A program made the position numbers and the translations under genes. Below the pieces are notes generated by a model. It saw nothing but the letters and a program-made list of their open reading frames with translations, was not told the DNA's origin and did not search any database. This document shows positions 27,264 to 35,403 of a stretch of 64,000 nucleotides of DNA, piece by piece. Numbering within the stretch: the stretch's first letter is position 1; every line of letters starts with the position of its first letter. The DNA is from Pseudoalteromonas luteoviolacea NCIMB 1944 (GTDB taxonomy: Bacteria > Pseudomonadota > Gammaproteobacteria > Enterobacterales > Alteromonadaceae): assembly GCF_001625565.1 (NCBI RefSeq), contig NZ_AUXS01000097.1, positions 62,001-126,000 on the forward strand, in the 5' to 3' direction.

Positions 27264-27992
27264 GTGAACATAAAAAGCTTGATCGTTTTTTCACTGGGCT
27301 TGTTTGCGGGAGTTCTCCTGAGTGGGCTGTGGTTTAAGTCAGCCCCTCAAACGCAAGCAATTGCGATAGCTGAAACAGCTTCAAAACCTGTGCAGGATAC
27401 GCTAACGCCAAGCTGTACGGATCCAAAAAAGTTACCACCAGTACAACACAAGACAAAGACTGTACCTGATGTGTTATCGACAGCATCTAGTTTTGCTTTG
27501 AAGTTTGCAAGCGACGAAGAAATTGTTCAGTTTGCTTTGCAGCAAGGGATTTTAGACCAAGACAGTATCGAACGGATATCTGACATAAAACAAGCGGCAG
27601 AGCGACTCAGTAAGATAGCGCTGGGTGAAAATCATGATGATGATGTAGAAATGCTTAACCATGGACCTTCACGTGTTTACTTCAGTAATGGAGAGGAGGG
27701 ACTTGCAGGGTATGCCAATCAAAATGAATTTGACGCTGAGGTGAAAAAGGTTACTGCTACCTTTGAAACTGGCGCAGATCATGGCCACAAAGTGTTGGTT
27801 AAATGGTTTAATAAAGACACAAATCAAATGCTTGCGTTTAAGAATATATCAATAAAGTCTTCGGATCGTTTGCACTATATCAACATGTCTCGAAACCAGT
27901 GGCAAAGTGGAGAGTATCGTGTTGAAATATATGCTATCTCAGATGACTTTCCGATGCTCTCCAGCGGTAATTATTTTGTCCGCGCCAATTGA
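27264..27992 (+). CDS. Membrane-anchored periplasmic protein, unknown
   Basis: The protein has 242 residues. An N-terminal membrane anchor (residues 5-25) precedes a Pro/Thr-rich stretch and a helical segment. The C-terminal 100 residues look like a beta-rich domain (HKVLVKWFNKDTNQMLAFKNISIKSSDR and GEYRVEIYAISDDF), similar in style to DUF2914-type or bacterial Ig folds. The start is GTG at 27264. The last 22 bases overlap the convergent codB gene. It probably forms a unit with the lipoprotein gene upstream. No function is recognised. Confidence 0.6.
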   Translation: MNIKSLIVFSLGLFAGVLLSGLWFKSAPQTQAIAIAETASKPVQDTLTPSCTDPKKLPPVQHKTKTVPDVLSTASSFALKFASDEEIVQFALQQGILDQDSIERISDIKQAAERLSKIALGENHDDDVEMLNHGPSRVYFSNGEEGLAGYANQNEFDAEVKKVTATFETGADHGHKVLVKWFNKDTNQMLAFKNISIKSSDRLHYINMSRNQWQSGEYRVEIYAISDDFPMLSSGNYFVRAN

Positions 27993-29200
27993 TTTGTATA
28001 GCACCATGTTGCGAGATAAAAGCTTAACGCACTGGCAATGACAGCATTGATTGGCACGATCCCTGGCAAACTATGGCCTGCCGCTACCCCGATGAGAACA
28101 CTGGTAATAGCCAACCAATTAACATTTTTGTTTTTTGCAATGTCAACGTCCTTATATTGTGTTTTGTGGGTAAAATAGTGAGTGATGATGACGCCACCGA
28201 TGGGAGGGATTGCGGCGGACAAAAATACCAACCAGTCGACAAAATGATTGTATAACCAAAGTGCACAAATTGTCCCTATGATGCCATTGAACACACTGAG
28301 GTATTGACTCGGAAGTCCCGTAATATTTGCAAACCCAAGCCCAGATGCATACAGCGCATTGTCATTAGTAGTCCAAATGTTTAAGCCCAATACAATGATG
28401 GCAGGGAGGATCAGGCCTTGTAGCATCAGCACCTCGGAAATATCTGATTTGCCTGTTGCTGCGGCCCCAGCCCCGCCAAAAACAAACATTAAACTGTTGC
28501 CAATTAAAAATGCCACAATCGTGATTATCACCGCTTTTTTGGTGCTTTTTCCAAAACGCATAAAATCTGCTGTAAGTGTGCCTGCCGAGATAAATGAACC
28601 CACCACTAAAGTGATCGCTTGAGTCTGGCTAAGCGGTGCTGCAATTGGTTGCGAGGCCAAAGCTGATAGACCTCCAGCGCCGTCAACGGCCAGCCAAACG
28701 GAAAAGCCGCCAAGCAATGTGATTGCCGGAACAGCGATGGCGGAGAGTACCACAAGTGCTGAAATTCCGATGTAAGCCGTGATTGTCATCAGTATGCCAG
28801 CACCAAGAATTAACCAATTCATGTCAATTCCTGTAATTTTATTGACCGGGAGTGCAAACATGGCAACTCCGACGCCAAACCAACCGACTTGAGTTCCAGC
28901 AAGTAGGGCTGAAGGTAACCATGATCCTTTAATACCAAAAGAAAAGCGCGCTAGTAAATGGGTTGAAAGACCTGTTTTAGCCCCGATATAAGCCAAAAAT
29001 GCAGTATAGAAGGCTAAGATAAGGTTTCCTATTAAAACTGCTGTAAAAAAGTCACTGGGAGACAATCCGACCCCGAGTTTACCGCCAGTCCACATACTTG
29101 CAGAAAAAAAGGTGAGGCCAAGCATCAGCATTGTCATTGCAACAGAGGAGCGTCGCGCTGCAGTTGGTACTGGGTTCAATTCGAATTCATGGGTCGCCAT
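27971..29200 (-). CDS. codB: Cytosine permease-like NCS1 transporter
   Basis: This 409-residue inner-membrane protein has 12 hydrophobic helices. GGKLGVGLSPSDFFTAVLIGNLILAFYTAFLAYIGAKTGLSTHLLARFSFG matches the CodB branch of the nucleobase:cation symporter family, which imports cytosine or related bases. No cytosine deaminase gene is next to it, so cytosine as substrate is inferred from similarity only. The ATG at 29200 has GGAG six bases upstream; an upstream reading to 29254 is Cys-rich and unlikely. Its 3' end overlaps the convergent gene by 22 bases. Confidence 0.83.
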   Translation of the reverse strand: MATHEFELNPVPTAARRSSVAMTMLMLGLTFFSASMWTGGKLGVGLSPSDFFTAVLIGNLILAFYTAFLAYIGAKTGLSTHLLARFSFGIKGSWLPSALLAGTQVGWFGVGVAMFALPVNKITGIDMNWLILGAGILMTITAYIGISALVVLSAIAVPAITLLGGFSVWLAVDGAGGLSALASQPIAAPLSQTQAITLVVGSFISAGTLTADFMRFGKSTKKAVIITIVAFLIGNSLMFVFGGAGAAATGKSDISEVLMLQGLILPAIIVLGLNIWTTNDNALYASGLGFANITGLPSQYLSVFNGIIGTICALWLYNHFVDWLVFLSAAIPPIGGVIITHYFTHKTQYKDVDIAKNKNVNWLAITSVLIGVAAGHSLPGIVPINAVIASALSFYLATWCYTNQLARTK

Positions 29201-29343
29201 TGGTACTCCAATTAACTGAGTGATGACTAAGTGTAAAATGCAAATGCAGCACAAATATGGAGAGCGGTTGCCTCTGCGGTGTACACAAGGGTTGCTCAGT
29301 TTTGCTATACTGCGCGCATCTTTGGCAGTACTTATAGGCTATC

Positions 29344-30576
29344 ATGTCTTTTCAATCTTTAAATCTTGCAGATGAATTAAACCAAGCTTTAGCGCACTTA
29401 GAATTCACTGAACCAACACAAATTCAAGCGTTGAGTATCCCACTTATTTTGCAAGGTAAAGACTTACTTGCAACTGCACAGACAGGAACAGGGAAAACAG
29501 CTGCATTTATGCTGCCTATTTTAAATAGTTTAGTGCAGAGTGACTTTGCTACCTCTGCTGTTCGTGCATTGGTTTTGGCTCCCACAAGAGAGCTGGCTCA
29601 GCAAGTTGCAAAAGATACAAAACGTTTGGCCAAGTTTAGTCATCTCAAGGTCGCTTGTTTATATGGCGGCGCAAATATTGGACCGCAAGAAAAGACCTTA
29701 AAAGAAGGGGTTGATATTGTTGTTGCTACACCTGGACGTCTACTGGACCATATGATCAAAGGCACCTTGTCTTTGAATGCCATTACCCATCTAGTATTTG
29801 ATGAAGCGGACCGCATGCTGGATATGGGGTTCATTGGTGAAATTAAGCGCATTATGCGTAAAATGCCTGAAAAACGACAAACAATGCTGTTTTCTGCAAC
29901 CATGGATGACAGTATTTTATCTCAGGTGAAAATGTGGTTGAACACCCCTGAACGTGTTGGTGTTGAACAGCAAAACAGCACCGCGGATAATGTGGAGCAG
30001 ATATTTTATGCGGTTGATGAAGATAGAAAGCGTGAGTTGATTGCCTACTTAATTGGTAAGAATAACTGGCAGCAAGTGTTGGTATTTACCCGCACTAAAA
30101 AAGCAGCAGATGATTATGCCAGCGAGCTAAACAAAGACGGGTTGGCAACATTAGCCATTCATGGTGATAAATCTCAAGGGGCACGTGAGCGTGCGTTAGA
30201 GCAATTTAAATCAGGAAAAACACGGGTATTGGTGGCAACTGATGTCGCTGCACGAGGTATTGATATCAAAGCACTAAGCTACGTAATTAACGCAGAGCTT
30301 CCCTATGTTGCAGAAGACTATATTCACCGTATCGGGCGTACTGGTCGTGCAGGAAATAGCGGTCAGTCGATCTCTTTAGTGAGTATTGATGAGCAATGGC
30401 TACTGGAAGAAATCGAAGTATTGCTAGATACCAGATTAACACCTCAGTGGTTAACGGGTTATGAGCCTGATTTGACAAAAGAGCCTAAAGACAACCGTAA
30501 AAATACCAGCAAGTCGAGGAAACAACGAGACAAGAAACGGATTCTGGGGCAGCGAACAAGGCGAAGAAAAAAATAA
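29344..30576 (+). CDS. DEAD-box RNA helicase, RhlE type
   Basis: This 410-residue ATP-dependent RNA helicase is likely active in ribosome assembly or RNA decay. In order it shows the Q motif (EPTQIQALSIPLIL), AQTGTGKT, PTRELAQQV, TPGRLLDH, the box DEAD (VFDEADRMLDMGF), SAT, ARGIDI and HRIGRTGRAG. The C-terminus is a short basic tail (RKNTSKSRKQRDKKRILGQR). The core and tail fit the RhlE group; several paralogues exist in these bacteria, so no specific symbol is given. A strong terminator follows. Confidence 0.92.
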   Translation: MSFQSLNLADELNQALAHLEFTEPTQIQALSIPLILQGKDLLATAQTGTGKTAAFMLPILNSLVQSDFATSAVRALVLAPTRELAQQVAKDTKRLAKFSHLKVACLYGGANIGPQEKTLKEGVDIVVATPGRLLDHMIKGTLSLNAITHLVFDEADRMLDMGFIGEIKRIMRKMPEKRQTMLFSATMDDSILSQVKMWLNTPERVGVEQQNSTADNVEQIFYAVDEDRKRELIAYLIGKNNWQQVLVFTRTKKAADDYASELNKDGLATLAIHGDKSQGARERALEQFKSGKTRVLVATDVAARGIDIKALSYVINAELPYVAEDYIHRIGRTGRAGNSGQSISLVSIDEQWLLEEIEVLLDTRLTPQWLTGYEPDLTKEPKDNRKNTSKSRKQRDKKRILGQRTRRRKK

Positions 30577-30591
30577 GCAGCCGTCCGAGGA

Positions 30592-30619
30592 CAAAAAACC
30601 AGCTTTTCGCTGGTTTTTT
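30592..30619. terminator. Bidirectional terminator between helicase and decarboxylase genes
   Basis: AAAAAACCAGC, a four-base loop and GCTGGTTTTTT form a symmetric hairpin usable by both convergent transcripts. Confidence 0.92.
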
Positions 30620-30660
30620 CATATACTAATTGCACTTAAAAAATGACCGGGCATTCACAC

Positions 30661-32316
30661 TTATTTTTTCTTCCACTTTGCGTTATCAGGCAAAGATTTA
30701 GGCGGCACTTTGACTTGAATTAACGAAGGACTATCTAAGTTCTCAAGCGCACCTAGAATTGCGTTATTGAGTTCTTCATAGGTGTTGACAGTCCAGCCCT
30801 TGCATCCAAATACATCTGCGAGCTTGCAATAGTCCCACTGGTGCAAAATACATGATTCAAAAAATGGCTGATCACTTGAGAAAATCTCTGCATCGTACAG
30901 CCATTGTTCAACGCCATATACGCCATTATCCATGACAAATATAATGGGGTTGAGCTTAAACCTTGTTTGTGTTGAGAGACATTGTGGTGTCATTTGAAAG
31001 CCACCATCCCCTGAGAAAACAAATACACGCTGGTGGTCTTGTTTGGCAAGACTCATGCCCGTTGCAGCAGGCCCAATATAGCCAATAGACGAATACGTTG
31101 GCTGCGCGACAAACCCTCTAGGAGTGCCAACTTTTAAAAGCAGGCTACCAAAAAAGTTTAAGCTGGCGTCACTACCGATCAACACATTGTCATTTATGTA
31201 CTCTTTATCTTGGATATAGTCGTAAAAACCCTGATATGTGATGGAGCCACTCAGGCTTTCGCAGATATTTGGTACATCGCTGGGAATAGCACACGATGGT
31301 AAGTTACTCAAAGGTTGCTGGCTGAGCGCCTCAATAAAATTGGCCAGTGGTACTTGGGGTTCAAAATAAGTACCTAGCTTGACAGTGTCCCAAGCTACCA
31401 AGGCTGTTTTGTCGTAGTTGACGGTTTGGCCAAGAGAGTTGATATCCGAAAGCCATACACCTAGCCCCAAAATAAAGTCGGATTCTTCTACTAGCTCTTG
31501 AGTGATAGCTGATGAAGCCTGACCGTCGAAAACACCAGCAAAAAGTGGGTCATTTTCTGAAAATACGGCTTTGCTGATAAGTTCGGTTACATAGGGAAGG
31601 TTCAGTTTCCTGATTAATGCATTTGCTTGATCATGAAGCCCCATTCGATCTACTTCAGCACCAAGCCATACAATTGGCCGTTTGGCCCCCACCAGTGATT
31701 GCTGAATTTTATCAACGGCTTTGTCAACGTTCTCTTGCAGTGGGATCGGCGTAAGTGGTGCGAGTTTGCCGACAGGAGCTGTACAAGGTTGTTCGACCAT
31801 GTCTTCTAGCAGTTCAATATAGGCAGGCCTTTTTTGCGAGATACATTCAGTTAAGGCATAGTCAATTAACCTAGGTGCCAACTCTGGGTTATCTAATTTT
31901 ATCGCGGCGGCCGTGATATTTTTGTAGATATTTAAATCTGTTTCACCATCTATCATATGGTGATATGTAAATCCCGTTTGCTGCGCGGTCAGGCGCTTCT
32001 GAATACTAGGTGCTCCATTAATAACGACCACAGGTATGCGTTCTGCGTATGAGGCGGCAACTGCATTGACAGCACTTAAGGTACCCGCTGAATACGTAAA
32101 GCACATGGCACCGATGCCTTTTAATCTGGCATAGCCGTCAGCAGCGTACCCTGCGTTTAGTTCGTTGACCTCTTCGACTAATTCGATACTACTAGGTTCA
32201 ATATGTTTGTTGATCCACTCAATTGTGTAATCACCCGCGATAGAGAATAAGTGGCCGAGTCCAAGCTCTTCAAGCCGTTGAGTTAAATATTGTCCTACTG
32301 TGTATTGTGTATCCAT
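30661..32316 (-). CDS. Thiamine-diphosphate 2-oxo acid decarboxylase (pyruvate/indolepyruvate decarboxylase-like)
   Basis: The enzyme decarboxylates a 2-oxo acid to an aldehyde with thiamine diphosphate. The start YTVGQYLTQRLEELGLGHLFSIAGDYT, the cofactor-activating Glu in EEVNELNAGYAADGYAR, the His pair in TYHHMIDGE, and the cofactor motif GDGGFQMTPQ ending near MDNGVYGVEQ all match pyruvate decarboxylase. The length is 551 residues. It is the last gene of a minus-strand set (GH15, small ORF, MBL hydrolase, this gene) with 38 bases to its neighbour. No regulator or transporter is nearby. The substrate is unknown; a sugar-derived or aromatic oxo acid would fit the context. Confidence 0.87.
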   Translation of the reverse strand: MDTQYTVGQYLTQRLEELGLGHLFSIAGDYTIEWINKHIEPSSIELVEEVNELNAGYAADGYARLKGIGAMCFTYSAGTLSAVNAVAASYAERIPVVVINGAPSIQKRLTAQQTGFTYHHMIDGETDLNIYKNITAAAIKLDNPELAPRLIDYALTECISQKRPAYIELLEDMVEQPCTAPVGKLAPLTPIPLQENVDKAVDKIQQSLVGAKRPIVWLGAEVDRMGLHDQANALIRKLNLPYVTELISKAVFSENDPLFAGVFDGQASSAITQELVEESDFILGLGVWLSDINSLGQTVNYDKTALVAWDTVKLGTYFEPQVPLANFIEALSQQPLSNLPSCAIPSDVPNICESLSGSITYQGFYDYIQDKEYINDNVLIGSDASLNFFGSLLLKVGTPRGFVAQPTYSSIGYIGPAATGMSLAKQDHQRVFVFSGDGGFQMTPQCLSTQTRFKLNPIIFVMDNGVYGVEQWLYDAEIFSSDQPFFESCILHQWDYCKLADVFGCKGWTVNTYEELNNAILGALENLDSPSLIQVKVPPKSLPDNAKWKKK

Positions 32317-32354
32317 GCTGATCCACCTATAAAATGAGTTAACATCAAGCTTTG

Positions 32355-33185
32355 TTAGTATTCACTAGCACCGTCAAACAATCTGGGTAAGTAAATATCG
32401 AAAATGGCAGGGCATTGCCGTGTTGGGAATTTATGCAGCATAAACTCCTTAAATGCTTCATTTTTAAGCCCATCAGCAATTGCTTGCTTGGCGGCAATGA
32501 GGTACTTAAGGTTTTCGGTGACTTCTTTTTTGTCTGCAGGAGCGCCGTGACCGGGCAAAAACAAATCGTAATCTGAGAGCAGCATATCTTCATACTGCTC
32601 CATCCAGTGGTCGAGGTATTTAGTCAGGTATAAATGTGTGCCGCTATAAATTAGATCTTGTGCAATGAATACACCTAAATCAGGTAACTTTAAGGTAATA
32701 CCATAATCAATTTCAGTATCTATGATCCGTTCAATTACATATTTAACCCCATCGATAATTTCCACACCTGGATACACGGCATGTTGTGGGATCACAACCT
32801 TCTCAGGTGCTAAGTCACCTAATTTCCCCATGTGATCCTCTCGAGACTCCTCTCCGTGTTCTTTGAGGAACTCAATGGTTTCTGGCAATGTGTAAATTTC
32901 TACATCCGAAAAAGCGTCGCCAAGGCCAAACCAATGATCTGGATGGCGATGAGATAAATACAGTCTTTCAATAGGCTTTTTTAAGCTATCAGCATAATCG
33001 CGGAATTTTTTCGCATACGGGCTTAAAAACTGACCATCAATGAGCACCAGTACATTTTCGCTCTCTATGATATGTGTGGCATTGGCGATGTTGTCGCCTT
33101 CGTACGAAGAGATAAAAGTATGGATTTTCACCTGACCAGATTGTTTAACGACAATCTTAATGGGGTTAGTGATCGGTATGTTCAT
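32355..33185 (-). CDS. Metallo-beta-lactamase-fold hydrolase
   Basis: The protein has 276 residues. The zinc-ligand motif SHRHPDHWFG corresponds to HxHxDH with the usual spacing. Later ligands are the Asp in FIAQDLIY and the His in FLPGHGAP. The fold covers thiolesterases, lactonases and glyoxalase II-like enzymes; no subgroup can be chosen from the sequence. No signal peptide is seen with the start at 33185 (MNIPITNP), so it is likely cytoplasmic. It lies between a small ORF and the decarboxylase gene in one orientation, suggesting co-transcription with them and the GH15 gene. Confidence 0.83.
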   Translation of the reverse strand: MNIPITNPIKIVVKQSGQVKIHTFISSYEGDNIANATHIIESENVLVLIDGQFLSPYAKKFRDYADSLKKPIERLYLSHRHPDHWFGLGDAFSDVEIYTLPETIEFLKEHGEESREDHMGKLGDLAPEKVVIPQHAVYPGVEIIDGVKYVIERIIDTEIDYGITLKLPDLGVFIAQDLIYSGTHLYLTKYLDHWMEQYEDMLLSDYDLFLPGHGAPADKKEVTENLKYLIAAKQAIADGLKNEAFKEFMLHKFPTRQCPAIFDIYLPRLFDGASEY

Positions 33186-33190
33186 GGCAT

Positions 33191-33421
33191 TTACTCGCTG
33201 TAAAAGATAAAAGTGACAAAACACCATTGCCCGGTGCTTTGCGCCAGCTGAAATAGTGAAGCAGTGGTATGTTTCAGACTAAAACTGTCTGAGGTAATTG
33301 ATCTGCCAAAGGGGATTGCTGTGGTATTGGAGTTGACTGAATTAGCTTTTTCACAAGGGCGACAACACGAGCTCTTGTGCAGTATTTCGAGTGACTGAGT
33401 TGTATTCATTGCAACGTCCAT
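33191..33421 (-). CDS. Small hypothetical ORF in the GH15-MBL-decarboxylase set
   Basis: This 76-codon reading frame sits exactly in the gap between the GH15 gene and the MBL gene, on their strand, ending five bases before the MBL start. It has a Cys motif (SSCCRPCEK) and no membrane segment or known domain. A second ATG at 33409 has GGAC a few bases upstream and may be the true start. The fit with its neighbours argues for a real gene; the lack of any recognised family argues against. It could encode a small accessory or precursor peptide. Confidence 0.35.
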   Translation of the reverse strand: MDVAMNTTQSLEILHKSSCCRPCEKANSVNSNTTAIPFGRSITSDSFSLKHTTASLFQLAQSTGQWCFVTFIFYSE

Positions 33422-33533
33422 TTTAAGTTTCTACCACGTCCTAAAAGCATTTTTAGCGATGCTTTTTGGCAAAATACGTCTTGATTAAGTGTTTAAACGA
33501 CCACCAGTTGAGCACTGGTGGCTGTCGGTCAGT

Positions 33534-34970
33534 TCAAATCTTCAGGGCATTTCGTAAATCAATGGCAATGGCAACCGAAACATAACTCCAAGTTAAGTGC
33601 TCGGCACTGGTCATAAACCCATCGTAGCGACTGAATTGCTCGGATAAAGAGGTCTCTTCGCCAGCATGGATTTGTATTCGTCTCAGGTATGCATCACCCA
33701 ATGCTTTTAAGCCGGCAATAATTGTCTTGAAGGTCTTGGTGCGGCTGCTAAAACATTCGCCTGTTTCAAGCTTGCAGTCTGTATCAACAAGTTTGACCGC
33801 AAGTGCTAACTGGCCGATATTGTATTTGTTGATTTCAATATTTTTCTGCTCTGTGAATAAGGCCGCGGCTTTGTAACAAATACTGCTTAGCGAGGCGGTG
33901 CACAAAAACCAAGGGTTGCCTTGCCCAAGCGGTGCACTGCCTGCATATTTGTCCTCAGGGTAACGACCAATTCCCGGTGCAATCGGATCTCCTGAAGTGG
34001 TGGTTTCAAGCGCATTTATTGAATAAAGAGGATCAAATGCTTGATGGAGTGCGTATGCAGTTGCCAGTACTTTATCTTCGTGTGGGTTAATAAAAGGGTG
34101 AGAATCAGACAGTGCTTGGCAAATACCTAAGGTCGTTGCGACATCAAGATTAGACGCTTTATAGTCCAAGCCACCAACACGATTTAAAGTTGTTAAATAA
34201 TGACTTTTTTCTTCGCTCCAAAAATCGTCCATTGCGCTTTCAATGAGCGAAGCTTGTCGATTGTAGTAATCGGCAGCGCCTGGGTCATTGAGTATATTGG
34301 CAAGGTCGGCGCCTTCTCGTAAGGCAGTTCGCTGTAGCATTCGAGTATAGAAGTGTGTTCCGTCAACTTCTTCCCATAAGTCGAAACAAGGGTCTTGCCA
34401 GTGATTAGCAACAAAGTCTAAATCTGCTTTGATAATGCTAAATGAGGGTTCTTTGGAATCGTACAGGGTACCAGTTACGTAGTCTTTTTCACCATTTTTT
34501 AGCAGGATGTTTGCCCAGCGTGTAATGGTGAGTGCACGTTGTGCTGGCCCATCATTTTGCGGTCTGCCCCACGGCCCATTAAACGCTTGTCCAGTGACGT
34601 AAAACTTGGGCTCGCCGAGGCTATTACTGACAGTTGGAGTGGTTTGGTTGATCTTTGTAAACTCAACATAATCAATCATCATGTCATAGTATTTGTCTTT
34701 AAAGTTTCTATGGTCCAACCCATTTAGTTTTGCAATTTCGCTCATGGTACGGGCAGCATCTCTAACCCAATGGTAGTAATAGTTAGGATTAGTACGCGAA
34801 GGGGAGGCCAAAACAGCACCGCGCTCTCCATCGTCAGGTGAAATATTCGAGATCATTCTCTCCAAAACATGTTGTCGGGCTGTTTTCGACCACTTATCAA
34901 GGGGCTGAGCATCAATAGATGTGAGGTATTCTTGCTCTGTTTTGAGCAACGTATTCGTTTGAGTTGTCAT
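33534..34970 (-). CDS. GH15 glucoamylase-like glycoside hydrolase
   Basis: This is a 478-residue (alpha/alpha)6 barrel enzyme. GAVLASPSRTNPNYYYHWVRDAA near residue 50 and CFDLWEEVDGTHFYTRMLQRTALREGA near residue 215 are signature glucoamylase segments, the second holding the catalytic acid. GDPIAPGIGRYPEDKYAGS and GNPWFLCTASL also fit. In the family, inverting hydrolysis releases beta-D-glucose from the non-reducing end of alpha-glucans. No signal peptide or starch-binding domain is present, so it probably acts in the cytoplasm. It is the first gene of the minus-strand set, divergent from the GMC oxidoreductase operon. Confidence 0.87.
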   Translation of the reverse strand: MTTQTNTLLKTEQEYLTSIDAQPLDKWSKTARQHVLERMISNISPDDGERGAVLASPSRTNPNYYYHWVRDAARTMSEIAKLNGLDHRNFKDKYYDMMIDYVEFTKINQTTPTVSNSLGEPKFYVTGQAFNGPWGRPQNDGPAQRALTITRWANILLKNGEKDYVTGTLYDSKEPSFSIIKADLDFVANHWQDPCFDLWEEVDGTHFYTRMLQRTALREGADLANILNDPGAADYYNRQASLIESAMDDFWSEEKSHYLTTLNRVGGLDYKASNLDVATTLGICQALSDSHPFINPHEDKVLATAYALHQAFDPLYSINALETTTSGDPIAPGIGRYPEDKYAGSAPLGQGNPWFLCTASLSSICYKAAALFTEQKNIEINKYNIGQLALAVKLVDTDCKLETGECFSSRTKTFKTIIAGLKALGDAYLRRIQIHAGEETSLSEQFSRYDGFMTSAEHLTWSYVSVAIAIDLRNALKI

Positions 34971-35403
34971 AAGTGTTCCAAGAATAAGTCAGTTTACTGT
35001 CTCGGAATGTCGGTGTGAGAATTCAAACATACAACCTAGTTCATTCACTAACTGTCTCACATTAGCAATCCGTTGTAGTCGCACTGAGTGCATCAGAAAG
35101 TATATACACAAAAAATTGCCGGTCGCTTAAATATTTTGATTTTTTTAACAAGTTATTAATTTAATAAGAAAAACACGAATGTTTCAAAAAGGGCTTTGGA
35201 TACCTAAGTTTGATTTTGAGCTTTTGCACTTAAATGGTGTTTTTATCTACATATTTACTTATTTTAGAGACCTGTTTCTGCAATTTAGACATGATCAGCT
35301 TGATGTTTTTTATTTTTTAATTGCATTTATTTTTTATCTGCTACACTGAATTTTAGCTTAAATGTTAATGCTGTTGTTAATGGAATAGGACGGGGACGCT
35401 TGA
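34971..35403. promoter_or_regulatory. Divergent promoter region between the GH15 and GMC operons
   Basis: This is 433 AT-rich bases that must hold promoters for both sets. No regulator gene or convincing palindrome was seen. A 56-codon hydrophobic frame (ATG at 35179, TGA at 35347) lacks a ribosome site and is probably a by-product of T-rich sequence. AGGACGGGGA just before 35404 provides the ribosome site for the GMC gene. Confidence 0.4.

Noticed and set aside
35179..35349. 56-codon hydrophobic frame upstream of the GMC gene
   Set aside because: It lacks a ribosome site and its hydrophobic residues come from T-rich promoter DNA.
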